Below are positions 42,281-51,178 of a DNA stretch of 64,000 bases, in pieces. The number at the start of each line of letters is the position of its first letter. The first letter of the stretch is position 1. The notes beneath the pieces are model-generated. The model ran no database searches. It saw only the letters and a list, made by a program, of their open reading frames with translations, and was not told the origin of the DNA. This stretch comes from Tunicatimonas sp964551335 (GTDB taxonomy: Bacteria > Bacteroidota > Bacteroidia > Cytophagales > Cyclobacteriaceae): NCBI GenBank assembly GCA_964551335.1, contig CAZKCO010000006.1, positions 62,001 through 126,000 on the forward strand. Direction: 5' to 3'. A program made the translations under genes and the position numbers.

Positions 42281-42321
42281 AAATGAAAATAAAGCCAGCA
42301 GCTAATAGCTTATGGCGACTG

Positions 42322-42343
42322 AAAGGCTGTCCGTAGCTTTTTT
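42322..42343 (+). terminator. Probable terminator after DUF305 gene
   Basis: AAAGGCT-GTCCGT-AGCTTTT (one G-U pair) followed by more Ts, about 40 bases downstream of the stop codon. The rest of 42344-42567 shows no gene. Confidence 0.5.
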
Positions 42344-42567
42344 CTTCGTAGCCAGCTTTGGTTTAAGTGGATAGAAAAGTACTTCAAAACCTCCACAAGC
42401 CATATGTAAACTGTTAATTATACAGTAAAACATAAGTGGTTTTTTTAGTAAATATTCTGAATACACCAGCTTAATGTTGCCTGGACTTTTTTAGCTTTGA
42501 TGTCATTCAACCAATTTTTTGTTTCTCGGAAATATCTAACTTCGCTCGCTGAATCAAATCTGCTAAC

Positions 42568-43611
42568 ATGCTCAAATCATACTCGATATTTGCCTTATTG
42601 CTACTAGCCGCTGCCTGTGGTAAGACTAACCAAGCTGAGACAACAGAAGCTCAATACACAAAAATCAAAGCCCTGATTATTGATGGGCAGAACAACCATT
42701 ACGTGTGGCCCAAAACCACGATGATGATGCAGGATTATCTGGAGCAAACCGGCCTGTTTGAGGTAGAGATTCATCGGATGGATTCGGTCTGGCTGGGCAT
42801 TAAGTACAACGAAACCCGCCCCGTGCCCTACAAAGGCTACATTGAGATGTATCCGTTAGATTCTACGGCCTACAGCATATCACCCGATCCAATAAAGACA
42901 TCAGACTTTTCCCTGGACTTCGGTCAGTATGATGTGGTCATCTCCAATCTGGGGGCTGACTCTCCCCGGTGGCCGGCTGATACCGAGCGTAGCTTTGAAC
43001 AGTACGTCAAAGATGGAGGTGGTTTTGTAGTAGTGCATGCGGCTAACAACGCCTGGGGCGATTGGGATGCGTTTAACCAAATGATTGGTTTGGGAGCCTG
43101 GGGTGGGCGAGATAGCAGCACCGGCCCCTACGTGTATTATACCGATGCGGGTGAACTCGAAAAAGACTATTCTGCCGGAATTGGCGGCTCCCACGGGCCG
43201 GAATTTGAGTACGTTGTGACTACCCGTGCCCCGGAGCACCCCGTAATGCAAGGTTTTCCCAGCGAGTGGCTGCACACTCAGGACGAACTCTACGAGCGCA
43301 TGCGGGGCCCCTTTGAGAATGCTACCGTGCTGGCTACAGCTTACTCCGATGTTGAGGGCAATGCTCCCCCCTGGAACCCGGAAGTGAAAGGAATGGGGCA
43401 GCACGTACCCACCGTAATCGCTATCAATTACGGCGACGGACGGGTGTTTCATACTACAATGGGGCATTTCGACTACTCTATGGAAGACGTTGGGTTTATT
43501 ACCCTGCTACAGCGAGGGGCTGAGTGGGCAGCTACGGGAGAGGTTACCCAGGATATTCCCGAAGATTTTCCTTCCCAGAATCAGACTTCTTCCCGAGCGT
43601 GGAGTGAGTAG
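42568..43611 (+). CDS. ThuA-domain lipoprotein
   Basis: 347 residues. Lipoprotein signal MLKSYSIFALLLLAAAC with the lipidated Cys at residue 17. The ThuA-like (glutamine-amidotransferase fold) domain opens with IKALIIDGQNNHYVWPKTT and continues through GQYDVVISNLGADSPRWPAD, FEQYVKDGGGFVVVHAANNA, HPVMQGFPSEWLHTQDELY and GDGRVFHTTMGHFDYSM, all family landmarks. ThuA proteins are linked to trehalose or related sugar metabolism and to 3-keto-glycoside degradation; their reaction is poorly defined. The gene marks the return to GC-richer core sequence. Confidence 0.9.
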   Translation: MLKSYSIFALLLLAAACGKTNQAETTEAQYTKIKALIIDGQNNHYVWPKTTMMMQDYLEQTGLFEVEIHRMDSVWLGIKYNETRPVPYKGYIEMYPLDSTAYSISPDPIKTSDFSLDFGQYDVVISNLGADSPRWPADTERSFEQYVKDGGGFVVVHAANNAWGDWDAFNQMIGLGAWGGRDSSTGPYVYYTDAGELEKDYSAGIGGSHGPEFEYVVTTRAPEHPVMQGFPSEWLHTQDELYERMRGPFENATVLATAYSDVEGNAPPWNPEVKGMGQHVPTVIAINYGDGRVFHTTMGHFDYSMEDVGFITLLQRGAEWAATGEVTQDIPEDFPSQNQTSSRAWSE

Positions 43612-43654
43612 ACCGTCGAAGGAGTGTGGGTAAGCGGCAGTAGTGAGCTACAAT

Positions 43655-44071
43655 CTATTTATACTTCTCCCGCATGTAGCTTACGGATTGTTGGACCAAC
43701 GCTCGGAGCACATCCAGATCAATGTCGCTCAGCCGCTTTACGTAGAGGCAGGACTTACCGGTTTTGTATTTGCCCAGTTTTTCCATTAGTTCCTCGTAGC
43801 GCTCCAAGCCCGACATGATGTAGATGGTCAGGTTTTGTTTGCGAGGCGAAAAGCCCGTCAGAAACCAATCTCCTTCGTTGCCGCTATCATACTTATAGTG
43901 GTACTGACCGAATCCTACCATATTACTGTGCCAGTACTGGGGCTCCTCACCTGTTTCTTCTTTCATTAACTCTAGTAAGGTAAAACAGTCTTCCCGTTTC
44001 TGAGGGTTCTCTACCTTGGATAGAAATTCCGGAATATTACGGTCGTAGGGTTGTGTCTTCAGGCTGGTCAT
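43655..44071 (-). CDS. DUF1801 protein
   Basis: 138 residues, soluble. KVENPQKREDCFTLLELMKE, EPQYWHSNMVGFGQYHYKY, WFLTGFSPRKQNLTIYIMSG and GKSCLYVKRLSDIDLDVLRA give the complete DUF1801 (YdhG-like) pattern. The family is small, widespread and of unknown biochemical role; structures show a compact alpha/beta fold. Convergent with the ThuA gene (43 bases between stops). Confidence 0.88.
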   Translation of the reverse strand: MTSLKTQPYDRNIPEFLSKVENPQKREDCFTLLELMKEETGEEPQYWHSNMVGFGQYHYKYDSGNEGDWFLTGFSPRKQNLTIYIMSGLERYEELMEKLGKYKTGKSCLYVKRLSDIDLDVLRALVQQSVSYMREKYK

Positions 44072-44406
44072 GGTACTAAGGGTAAAATTGCTGGTTAGAA
44101 GTTAGTCAAAAGCACCAATCCAGCCAAGCGCTACCGGGATGAATTTATTAAGCTTGCTATGATTGGCTAACCGGAAAGTATTTTTATTGTACAGGGCGTA
44201 TTGTATACTCAACCCTTAGCACCGGCAAATGAGTACTGCTTAGGTGGGTACTATTCTACCTGAGGTAGTTTGAATATTGTCGACATAAAGTATGTTGTGA
44301 GCAATGTATGGTGAATTTAATCCGGCAATTTTGTAAGTTATGATGTGATACTGCGCACTAACGTACCAAAGCTCTTCAGAAAATCATACCCTTAAATACG
44401 CAAACC
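44072..44406. other. Intergenic region with GGGCGTATTG motif
   Basis: No gene seen. GGGCGTATTG at 44194-44203 is like one half of the REP-like palindromes at 26961 and 32711 and is followed by TATACTCAACCC. Divergent promoters for DUF1801 and the hydrolase gene should lie here. Confidence 0.45.
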
Positions 44407-45828
44407 ATGAACCGAGACTTTTATTATTTAGGGATCTTTTTTCTCAGTTTGCACGTCGTTGCGGGGTTATTTCATAGTATCGTTTTTTTTCAGATTGACT
44501 ACCAGATATACTCCCTTCACTCTTTCTCTAACTGGTTATTGGTATTGACCAGCCTGCTGCTGGTTAGTTCTGTATACATGTTGAAGTACTACCATCATAA
44601 ACGATACTGGGTGGTCTTTATCACTGCACTCATTGCCAGTGTTGCGAGTCTTCTTCAGTACATCTGCATCTATCTGATGATGCGACTGATAATTGGAGAA
44701 ATAGAGCAATACTATATGCTGCTAGTGATACTTTCGTTAGGGCTGGGTTTGGTATACGCAGTGGCATTGGTGTTTTCTGCATCCGGTGAAAATCCCTGGC
44801 TGAAGGGAATGGGGATCTACATGTTAATTGTAGGAGGTTTCTCAGTATATGTTATAGTGTTAAGCTTACAGGCCCCAATGGCCCCACCCAGTGACACCAT
44901 AACCCAGCTTAGCCAGTGGCTTTCACTAGCGGGAAGCCTGATTCCTGTTCCATTAATGATACTCTTTAGTACTGAGATCAATTCTCTAAAGGCCGAAGAA
45001 GTAGGTTTAACGGAACGTAAATCGCCTGACTTTATGTATGCGGTGGGAGGAATAACGTTTTTAATAACATTGGTATTAGGAGTTCAGATAAGTCATCAGA
45101 GCTACAGCAAAACTCATATATCGCCCCGGATAAGGGCAATGGCGGAACCCTTCGAGGCCAGAAGCTACATTAATGATGAAGGAGACACTTTGCTGTACCG
45201 GCTGCTGAAGCCACTAAACTATAACCCTGACCAGCAATACCCCATGGTGGTATGCCTCCACGGTGGGGCCGGTTGGGGTACGGATAACTACCGGCAGTTT
45301 GAAGGATCTTTGTTCGCCAGAATGCTGACTAGACCCGAGAATAGGGAAAACTACCCGGCGTTCTTGTTCGTGCCCCAATGCCCGCCGGGTTCAGCCTGGG
45401 GCAACCTTCCTAACCATACTATTATTGATTCGTTGGTTTTTGCCACAATTGATGCTCTAAAAAATGAGTTTGCTATTGATGACAACCGGGTTTATGTAGC
45501 GGGCCACTCACTAGGAGGCTACGGTACCTGGCACTTCATTGGTACCCGACCGGGAGAGTTTGCCGCGGCTATTCCTGTGGCCGGGGAAGGTGACCCCACC
45601 CTCGCCTCTAATATGCGGAATGTAGATATCTGGGCGTTTCACGGGGCCAATGACCGAAACGTTCCGGTGAGTGGCTCCCGGGATGTGATTGCAGCCATTC
45701 GGGCAGCAGGAGGTGATCCACGCTATACGGAGTCACCCTACGGTGGCCATAGCTGGGAAATTGTAGAAGACACCCCCGGAGTGTTAGATTGGCTTTTTGC
45801 GCAAGAGCGCGATGATGAACCTCGATAA
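44407..45828 (+). CDS. Membrane protein with C-terminal alpha/beta hydrolase domain
   Basis: 473 residues. Residues ~1-190 hold six hydrophobic helices (e.g. LGIFFLSLHVVAGLFHSIVF, YYMLLVILSLGLGLVYAVAL) and a further helix lies at ~215-235. The C-terminal ~235 residues are an alpha/beta hydrolase of the prolyl-oligopeptidase/phospholipase-carboxylesterase type. MVVCLHGGAGWGTDNYRQFE holds the oxyanion region, VYVAGHSLGGYGTWHFIGT the nucleophile Ser, FHGANDRNVPVSGSRDV the Asp, and YGGHSWEIV the His. A 'predicted peptidase' (LpqC-like) domain on a polytopic membrane anchor is an uncommon arrangement. The substrate is unknown. Confidence 0.85.
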   Translation: MNRDFYYLGIFFLSLHVVAGLFHSIVFFQIDYQIYSLHSFSNWLLVLTSLLLVSSVYMLKYYHHKRYWVVFITALIASVASLLQYICIYLMMRLIIGEIEQYYMLLVILSLGLGLVYAVALVFSASGENPWLKGMGIYMLIVGGFSVYVIVLSLQAPMAPPSDTITQLSQWLSLAGSLIPVPLMILFSTEINSLKAEEVGLTERKSPDFMYAVGGITFLITLVLGVQISHQSYSKTHISPRIRAMAEPFEARSYINDEGDTLLYRLLKPLNYNPDQQYPMVVCLHGGAGWGTDNYRQFEGSLFARMLTRPENRENYPAFLFVPQCPPGSAWGNLPNHTIIDSLVFATIDALKNEFAIDDNRVYVAGHSLGGYGTWHFIGTRPGEFAAAIPVAGEGDPTLASNMRNVDIWAFHGANDRNVPVSGSRDVIAAIRAAGGDPRYTESPYGGHSWEIVEDTPGVLDWLFAQERDDEPR

Positions 45829-45919
45829 TTGTCCGGGTAAATTTAGGGCGTATTTGACTGCTTATTGCGCTAGTAGTTTGACGATTAACCTAGTACACGA
45901 GGACCAGATTGATATTTAG

Positions 45920-46162
45920 AATTACCGCCAGGGGCAGGATTCTTTGTATGACCGCAAGCTGCGCGTGCAAGTGTGGTATCCGCCTCCCCCGGAAGCTCTA
46001 GAGGCTGGACTGCATCTGGACGAATACCCCCGCTACGCCGATTCGGTTTGGGATCAGCGACGCATCAATAACGTCAATCAGCACTTTATCACCGCTTTTT
46101 TGGGAATCCACCTGAAGGATATAGAAAGCTACACCAGAATAAATAAGAATTTAGGCTGGCAG
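45920..46162 (+). pseudogene. Internally deleted alpha/beta hydrolase remnant
   Basis: An open stretch after TAG 45917-45919 reads YDRKLRVQVWYPPPPEAL, the start of the mature part of PAF-acetylhydrolase/dienelactone-hydrolase-like enzymes. It jumps after only ~30 residues to RINNVNQHFITAFLGIHLKD, which looks like the C-terminal end of the same family. The ~200 catalytic residues between them, including any GxSxG, are missing. It then runs antisense into the end of the BNR gene. A gene reduced by an in-frame deletion is the best reading. The GGGCGTATTTG motif at 45846 lies just upstream. Confidence 0.5.
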
Positions 46163-49100
46163 TTATTGCTCTATTTTCCGCCCGGGAGTCCAAGGCGCAC
46201 CAGCTTTCTCTAGCGTATCTTCGTATAAAGACAAATCATTGGCGAAGGCTTGATAGTCTTCCAAAAATTCAGTCAAGCTGCTTTTTGCGATTTCTAGGTT
46301 TCGTCGCTGGGTTTGAGTGGGTAACTGAGTGGTCTCCCAGTGACCAGAGATCACACTGGAAACCCGTCCCATGATTGAAGGCTGGGTTGATTCGTTTTTA
46401 CTTTGCCGAATAGGATCACCCGTTAGGCGGGCACGTAAACTGGCTAAACTATCCCGGAGATTATTATGCTGTTGAAATAATTCCGGGCTAGCGTCGGGCG
46501 TCTTCAGTAAAGCCTCCTTCAGATAGCGTAACTTTTCGTCGGCTTCGTCCAGCTTACTATTTACCCCGGAAATTCTTCGGGAAAGCGCGCTGGTTTCTTT
46601 TTGAAATCCAGCAATCGCTTGAAAATCAGTGTTCTGATCAGTCTGAGGTAGGGGCTTGACTTTGAACTCCTGGGCTGATCCCTGAGCTTGCAAGGCACCG
46701 TTATGAACTAGATATAACTGCACGTTGTATGTGCCGGGCGCTGCCAGTGGTCCTTGCGATTCCCCAACCCAGGGCGGTTTAAAAGCGGGTTCGCTAAGTT
46801 GGATAGGGTCGGGGGCTGGTAGCCTTAAATCCCAGTTTGCACGGTGTACGCCTTTCTTAGTATTTCCTTCTATCCAGCGAACCGCCTCTCCGACTTCATT
46901 CCGTACTAACAACAGCACCTGAGGCTGATCTTCCCGGGCCTCGTCGCGTAGCTTCTCCCAACCCGGAAAAGGAATGCTAGCCTCTTGTTCTTCCAGATCA
47001 GATTCTACTTCCTTTCGCTCCGCTTGGGCGGTTTGGGGCAAGTCATGCAAGTAGTAGGTAAACAGCGCTCCAAAGGGCGGATTTTCGGTTCTGAAACTGG
47101 TTGAGCCCGCCGATGGCATTCCTTTAGCCTGCATTGGAATATTGGGAATGTACCACCAGGCGTCGCGTACCGGAAAGAGGGTGTTCGCTTGCTCACTAAC
47201 TGCTTGGCTCATCTCCCTTAGCGGAGAATAATCATCCAAAATGTATATGCCCCGGCCAAACGAGCCTCCGACTAAGTCATTATCCCGAGGATGTAGTTCT
47301 AAATCCCGAAAGGGAATAGTGGGTACGCCTGCATCAAGTTTTATCCAGTTAGTGCCTTTATTGGGTGAATAGTAGATGCCATATTCAGTTCCGATGAAGA
47401 GAAGGTTCTCGTCTTCATGATCCTGCTTGAGTACCCACACAATGGTGCTGGCTGGTAGGTCGCCTACAATAGACCTCCAGGATTTCCCCCGGTCTTCACT
47501 TATAAAAAGATACGGCCGGTAATCACCTAGCTTATGAGCATCGGCGCTGGCAAAAACCGTATTGGGGTCATGCGACGAGGCTTCTACATCATTGATAAAC
47601 GCCAGCTTCGGTACTTCGGGAAGAGCTTTACTCCGGCGCCAGTTCTGGCCACCGTCTTCACTGACTTGAATCAAACCATCGTCCGAACCGGTATAGAGCA
47701 ATCCTTCTACCAGCGGAGACTCGGAAATAGACGTGAGGGTAGCGTACTTAGACATCGCCCCATTGTCGTAAAGCGCATCTACACTAGGAACTCGATCGAT
47801 CATCTCGAGTTCATATCGATTACGATTGGTCGTCAAATCGCCGCTGATCGGTTCCCAGGAATTGCCCTGATCCTGGCTTCGCCACAGGCGCTGTGATCCG
47901 AAGTACAAGGTCTTATTATCGTGTGGGCTGATGAGGATAGGGCTATCCCAGTTAAATCTTTCCGGTGGGTCGTTAGGTGCGGGTTGAGGCTGGATATTAA
48001 GCACTTCCTCGGTTTCTCGGTTGAGACGGTAAAGTAGCCCCTGCTGAATTTCCACGTAGACGATATTAGGATCTTCGGGATCGAAGGCGGCATCGTAGCC
48101 ATCGGCGCCTAACGGAACGTACCAATCCTGATTACGCACCCCCTCGGCATGGGTGGTCCGCGATGGACCAATCAATGTACCTAAATCCTGGGCACCCGCC
48201 ACAATGTCGTAGAAAGGCTCGGAGTTATCCAGCGCAATTTTGTAAAACTGGGAGATAGGTAGATTCGGAAAGTGCCGCCAGGTGCTGCCTTCATCGAAAG
48301 TTTCGTACAAACCCCCATCTGTGCCAGCTATCAAATGCTGTTCGTTATGGGGATCAATCCACAGTGCGTGGTTATCGCTATGCTTTTCGCTACCGGTGCC
48401 CAGATAATCAAAGTTCTTTCCCCCATCGCGAGAGACATGGAGGAATACGTCCATTTGGTAGACTAAATCGGGATTAGTCGGCGATGCTTCAATTTCCTGA
48501 TAGTAGTGAGGACCGGTTCCGCCCGAGATATAGCTATTTCGTTTCTCCCAGCTTTCTCCTTTATCCGTTGATCGGTAGAAACCTTCGTTTTCATCGTCGG
48601 CCTCAATGGTAGCGTACACTATCTGAGGATCAGCCGGAGTAACCGCCAGACCAATCTTTCCCATATCGCCCTGGGGTAAGCCGGTAGTAATCTTCTTCCA
48701 GGTCTCGCCATTATCGGTGGATTTATAGATACCTGATTGAGGCCCACCAGCCAGTAGCGACCAGGTATGCCTTCGGCGTTGATAGGCGGCAGCGTAAAGC
48801 ACATCCGGGTTGGAGGGATCAAATTCCACATCAGTCACGCCGGTGTTCTCATCAATCTGGAGTGTCTGCTCCCAGGTTTTTCCGCCATCTTGGGATTTAA
48901 ATAACCCTCTTTGTCCACCCGAAGACCAAAGCGGCCCTTCCGCCGCCACAAACACCACATCACTATTACGAGGGTCAATCAGAATTTTGCCGATGTGCTC
49001 TGATTCCGGTAGGCCCATTGGTTGCCAGGTTTCTCCGGCATCTCCGCTTCGGTACACGCCATCGCCCCAGCCCACGTGGCGGCCACTTACATTTTCCCCA

Positions 49101-49444
49101 GTGCCTACCCACACTACATTGGGGTTATTAGGATCGATAGAAACAGTACCAATGGAATAAGAGGGTTGAGAATCAAAGACGGGAGTCCAGGTGATGCCTT
49201 GGTTGTTAGTTTTCCACAAACCACCCGAACCTACCGCGATATACCAGTTGTTAGGATTCTCCAAATTCACCGCTATATCAGCAATACGTCCCCCCATCAC
49301 CGCCGGGCCAATGCCACGTAGCTTAAGACCGCTTACTGCTTCGTTTAATAATTCTTTTTCAGTGGATTGCCCCCGGACCTGATAGTCACCGAGCAAACAG
49401 AGAATCAGCAATACGAGTATTGCATCGGTTGTGATCTTACGCAT
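46163..49444 (-). CDS. Exported BNR/Asp-box (VPS10-like) beta-propeller protein, paralogue
   Basis: 1093 residues with a signal peptide (ILVLLILCLLGDYQVRGQ). About eleven Asp-box motifs are visible, among them SGDAGETWQP, SQDGGKTWEQ, STDNGETWKK, STDKGESWEK, TFDEGSTWRH, SQDQGNSWEP, SEDGGQNWRR and SEDRGKSWRS. The start LKLRGIGPAVMGGRIADIAV is clearly like that of the 27182-30301 protein (RNVGPANMSGRITAIDVV), as are WVGTGE and YLFI(S/T) segments, so the two are paralogues. The C-terminal ~350 residues are beta-rich and then helical. The function is unknown; a secreted or surface scaffold or peptidase accessory role is possible. Confidence 0.88.
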   Translation of the reverse strand: MRKITTDAILVLLILCLLGDYQVRGQSTEKELLNEAVSGLKLRGIGPAVMGGRIADIAVNLENPNNWYIAVGSGGLWKTNNQGITWTPVFDSQPSYSIGTVSIDPNNPNVVWVGTGENVSGRHVGWGDGVYRSGDAGETWQPMGLPESEHIGKILIDPRNSDVVFVAAEGPLWSSGGQRGLFKSQDGGKTWEQTLQIDENTGVTDVEFDPSNPDVLYAAAYQRRRHTWSLLAGGPQSGIYKSTDNGETWKKITTGLPQGDMGKIGLAVTPADPQIVYATIEADDENEGFYRSTDKGESWEKRNSYISGGTGPHYYQEIEASPTNPDLVYQMDVFLHVSRDGGKNFDYLGTGSEKHSDNHALWIDPHNEQHLIAGTDGGLYETFDEGSTWRHFPNLPISQFYKIALDNSEPFYDIVAGAQDLGTLIGPSRTTHAEGVRNQDWYVPLGADGYDAAFDPEDPNIVYVEIQQGLLYRLNRETEEVLNIQPQPAPNDPPERFNWDSPILISPHDNKTLYFGSQRLWRSQDQGNSWEPISGDLTTNRNRYELEMIDRVPSVDALYDNGAMSKYATLTSISESPLVEGLLYTGSDDGLIQVSEDGGQNWRRSKALPEVPKLAFINDVEASSHDPNTVFASADAHKLGDYRPYLFISEDRGKSWRSIVGDLPASTIVWVLKQDHEDENLLFIGTEYGIYYSPNKGTNWIKLDAGVPTIPFRDLELHPRDNDLVGGSFGRGIYILDDYSPLREMSQAVSEQANTLFPVRDAWWYIPNIPMQAKGMPSAGSTSFRTENPPFGALFTYYLHDLPQTAQAERKEVESDLEEQEASIPFPGWEKLRDEAREDQPQVLLLVRNEVGEAVRWIEGNTKKGVHRANWDLRLPAPDPIQLSEPAFKPPWVGESQGPLAAPGTYNVQLYLVHNGALQAQGSAQEFKVKPLPQTDQNTDFQAIAGFQKETSALSRRISGVNSKLDEADEKLRYLKEALLKTPDASPELFQQHNNLRDSLASLRARLTGDPIRQSKNESTQPSIMGRVSSVISGHWETTQLPTQTQRRNLEIAKSSLTEFLEDYQAFANDLSLYEDTLEKAGAPWTPGRKIEQ

Positions 49445-49849
49445 GAATATTTTTTATAGGTTTGGCTAGGTTATCTATTAGAATGCAGCCTTCAAATAAA
49501 GCAATAGCAGATTAATTTGGTATCTATTCTCAGAAATTCTACTGTTGGTCATTCAAAATTGTAAGCTGGTTTATCCACTAACAGCTTTTCGTGGTGTAAC
49601 CAACGAAAAATAAGCTTATCTACCGGGCCATCAGGATTTTTTCGTTCTGAAGAAATATCCAGGCTAGTTTATCAATTATGGGTATTGGTTGGAGCGAAGA
49701 AGTCATGGTACGGTAAACATACGAAACTTTGAAGCGGTAGCCAGTGATAATCGGAGGTGCACTGAACTAACCTCTTTTTTCTGGCAAAATTTCCGTATCT
49801 TATTATTACATACCGCCTGCGGGAATTGACTAACCCTAAAACTACCGCC
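49445..49849. other. Intergenic region, nothing recognised
   Basis: This is a divergent spacer between the BNR gene and the SGNH-like gene. A weak hairpin GAGGT/ACCTC followed by six Ts (about 49754-49780) is present but has no upstream plus-strand gene to terminate. No other structure or gene was seen. Confidence 0.4.
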
Positions 49850-51043
49850 ATGTCTCGACAACCTACTCTCTCCGATTCCAATCGTCAGCTAGCCGATGGT
49901 ATTCTAAAGACACTAATGCGGGAGCCCGAAAAGTTCAGCCAGCCGGATATCCGCACGCTGTTAAATGTAAGCGAAGCCAATCCTGACGAACCATTCAGCC
50001 CTACTGAATTGATTGATACCACTGACCTTCGTCGGCTCATGCTGCGTATTTTTGATCAGAACGAAGATTTTAAATTTGATAATGCCAATACCGGCTACCT
50101 CAATCTGTTGAACAATTTTAGTCAGGGGAAGCGGAACCGAAGGTTTTTTAAAACAATTCGAGCCAATGCCAATGTAAAACGTATTGTGGCGGAGGGCGAT
50201 TCCTGGTTTGAACATCCGGTGGTCAAAGATGTGATCGATTGGCTGAATAAGTTGGGGAAGGGACAGTATACGATTTATAGCCTGGCTCGTGGGGGCGATT
50301 TCCTGACCAACATTCTGGAAGAGCGGGAATATATCACGGAGCTATCATTGTATCGCCCCGAAGTGTTTCTGTTGAGTGCCGGTGGGATCGAGCTGGTCAA
50401 CGGGCGGCGAGTGGCTCTGATGATTGACCGGGATTGCAACTACGTAACCGAGGAGTACCAGCAGACCCATCCTCTGATTCGTGATGTACTGATACGAGGC
50501 GACCTTAGCGAAGAACAGCAGATTATGTTTACGCGGGGATTATCTTTTTTTACCAAAGAGTTTTTTTTGTTGCTAGCGGTGCTGGAATTGAGCTATAAGT
50601 ACTTGATTAAGCAACTTCGGAAGAAGTTTACTGATCTTACCATTATTACTCACGGCTACGATTATACAGTTCCTTCTTTCCAGAAGGGACCGGGCATTAT
50701 AAAGTACCTGATTAATCTGATAGGCGGCAACGGTCATCACTTCAAGGAGCCGATGCTTATTCGGGGAATCACGGATGAACAGGAGCAACGATCTATTAGC
50801 TTCGCTATGATTCATTTGTTCAACGAGATGATGATCAGGATTGCCAACGATTCTATTTTTGGCCGTAATATCTACCACATTGATTGTCGGGGCTACGCCC
50901 AGGATAGCGACTGGCACGACGAACTGCACCTCCGGCCTCGCAGCATAAAGCGAGTGGCCGAAACATACCTGGAGGCAATCAAACACGGTAATCAGCGCCA
51001 AAAAGTATTTAAAGTGCGGCCGACCAACTGCCAGCCGGAGTAA
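49850..51043 (+). CDS. SGNH/GDSL hydrolase-like protein
   Basis: 397 residues from the ATG at 49850 (MSRQPTLSDSN); a TTG at 49826 is less likely. VAEGDSWFEHPVVKDVIDWL is an SGNH block I, with the nucleophile Ser in GDSW. Near the C-terminus DSDWHDELHLRPRSIKRVAE carries the block V D-x-x-H pattern (DELH). Block III, normally G-x-N-D, reads SAGGIELVNGRR here, so the Asn is displaced or missing. There is no signal peptide, and an extra ~100-residue helical N-terminus precedes the catalytic part. It leads a same-strand run of four genes (DUF2071, SRPBCC, methyltransferase), which may form an operon. The substrate is unknown. Confidence 0.7.
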   Translation: MSRQPTLSDSNRQLADGILKTLMREPEKFSQPDIRTLLNVSEANPDEPFSPTELIDTTDLRRLMLRIFDQNEDFKFDNANTGYLNLLNNFSQGKRNRRFFKTIRANANVKRIVAEGDSWFEHPVVKDVIDWLNKLGKGQYTIYSLARGGDFLTNILEEREYITELSLYRPEVFLLSAGGIELVNGRRVALMIDRDCNYVTEEYQQTHPLIRDVLIRGDLSEEQQIMFTRGLSFFTKEFFLLLAVLELSYKYLIKQLRKKFTDLTIITHGYDYTVPSFQKGPGIIKYLINLIGGNGHHFKEPMLIRGITDEQEQRSISFAMIHLFNEMMIRIANDSIFGRNIYHIDCRGYAQDSDWHDELHLRPRSIKRVAETYLEAIKHGNQRQKVFKVRPTNCQPE

Positions 51044-51178
51044 TTGTCAGTGAAGTCTACTGATAGTTTGCCTCTAACACTTACAACCGGGCAAGCGATG
51101 GTAAGACTATCAGCCGTTGGCTTAAAATTTATGACTAAAGCTCAGCTTGCTGCCAAACAACCACTTAAAACCCATACT

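Noticed and set aside
43624..43818. Plus-strand frame across the DUF1801 gene
   Set aside because: It is antisense to a well-supported DUF1801 gene and has no family pattern.
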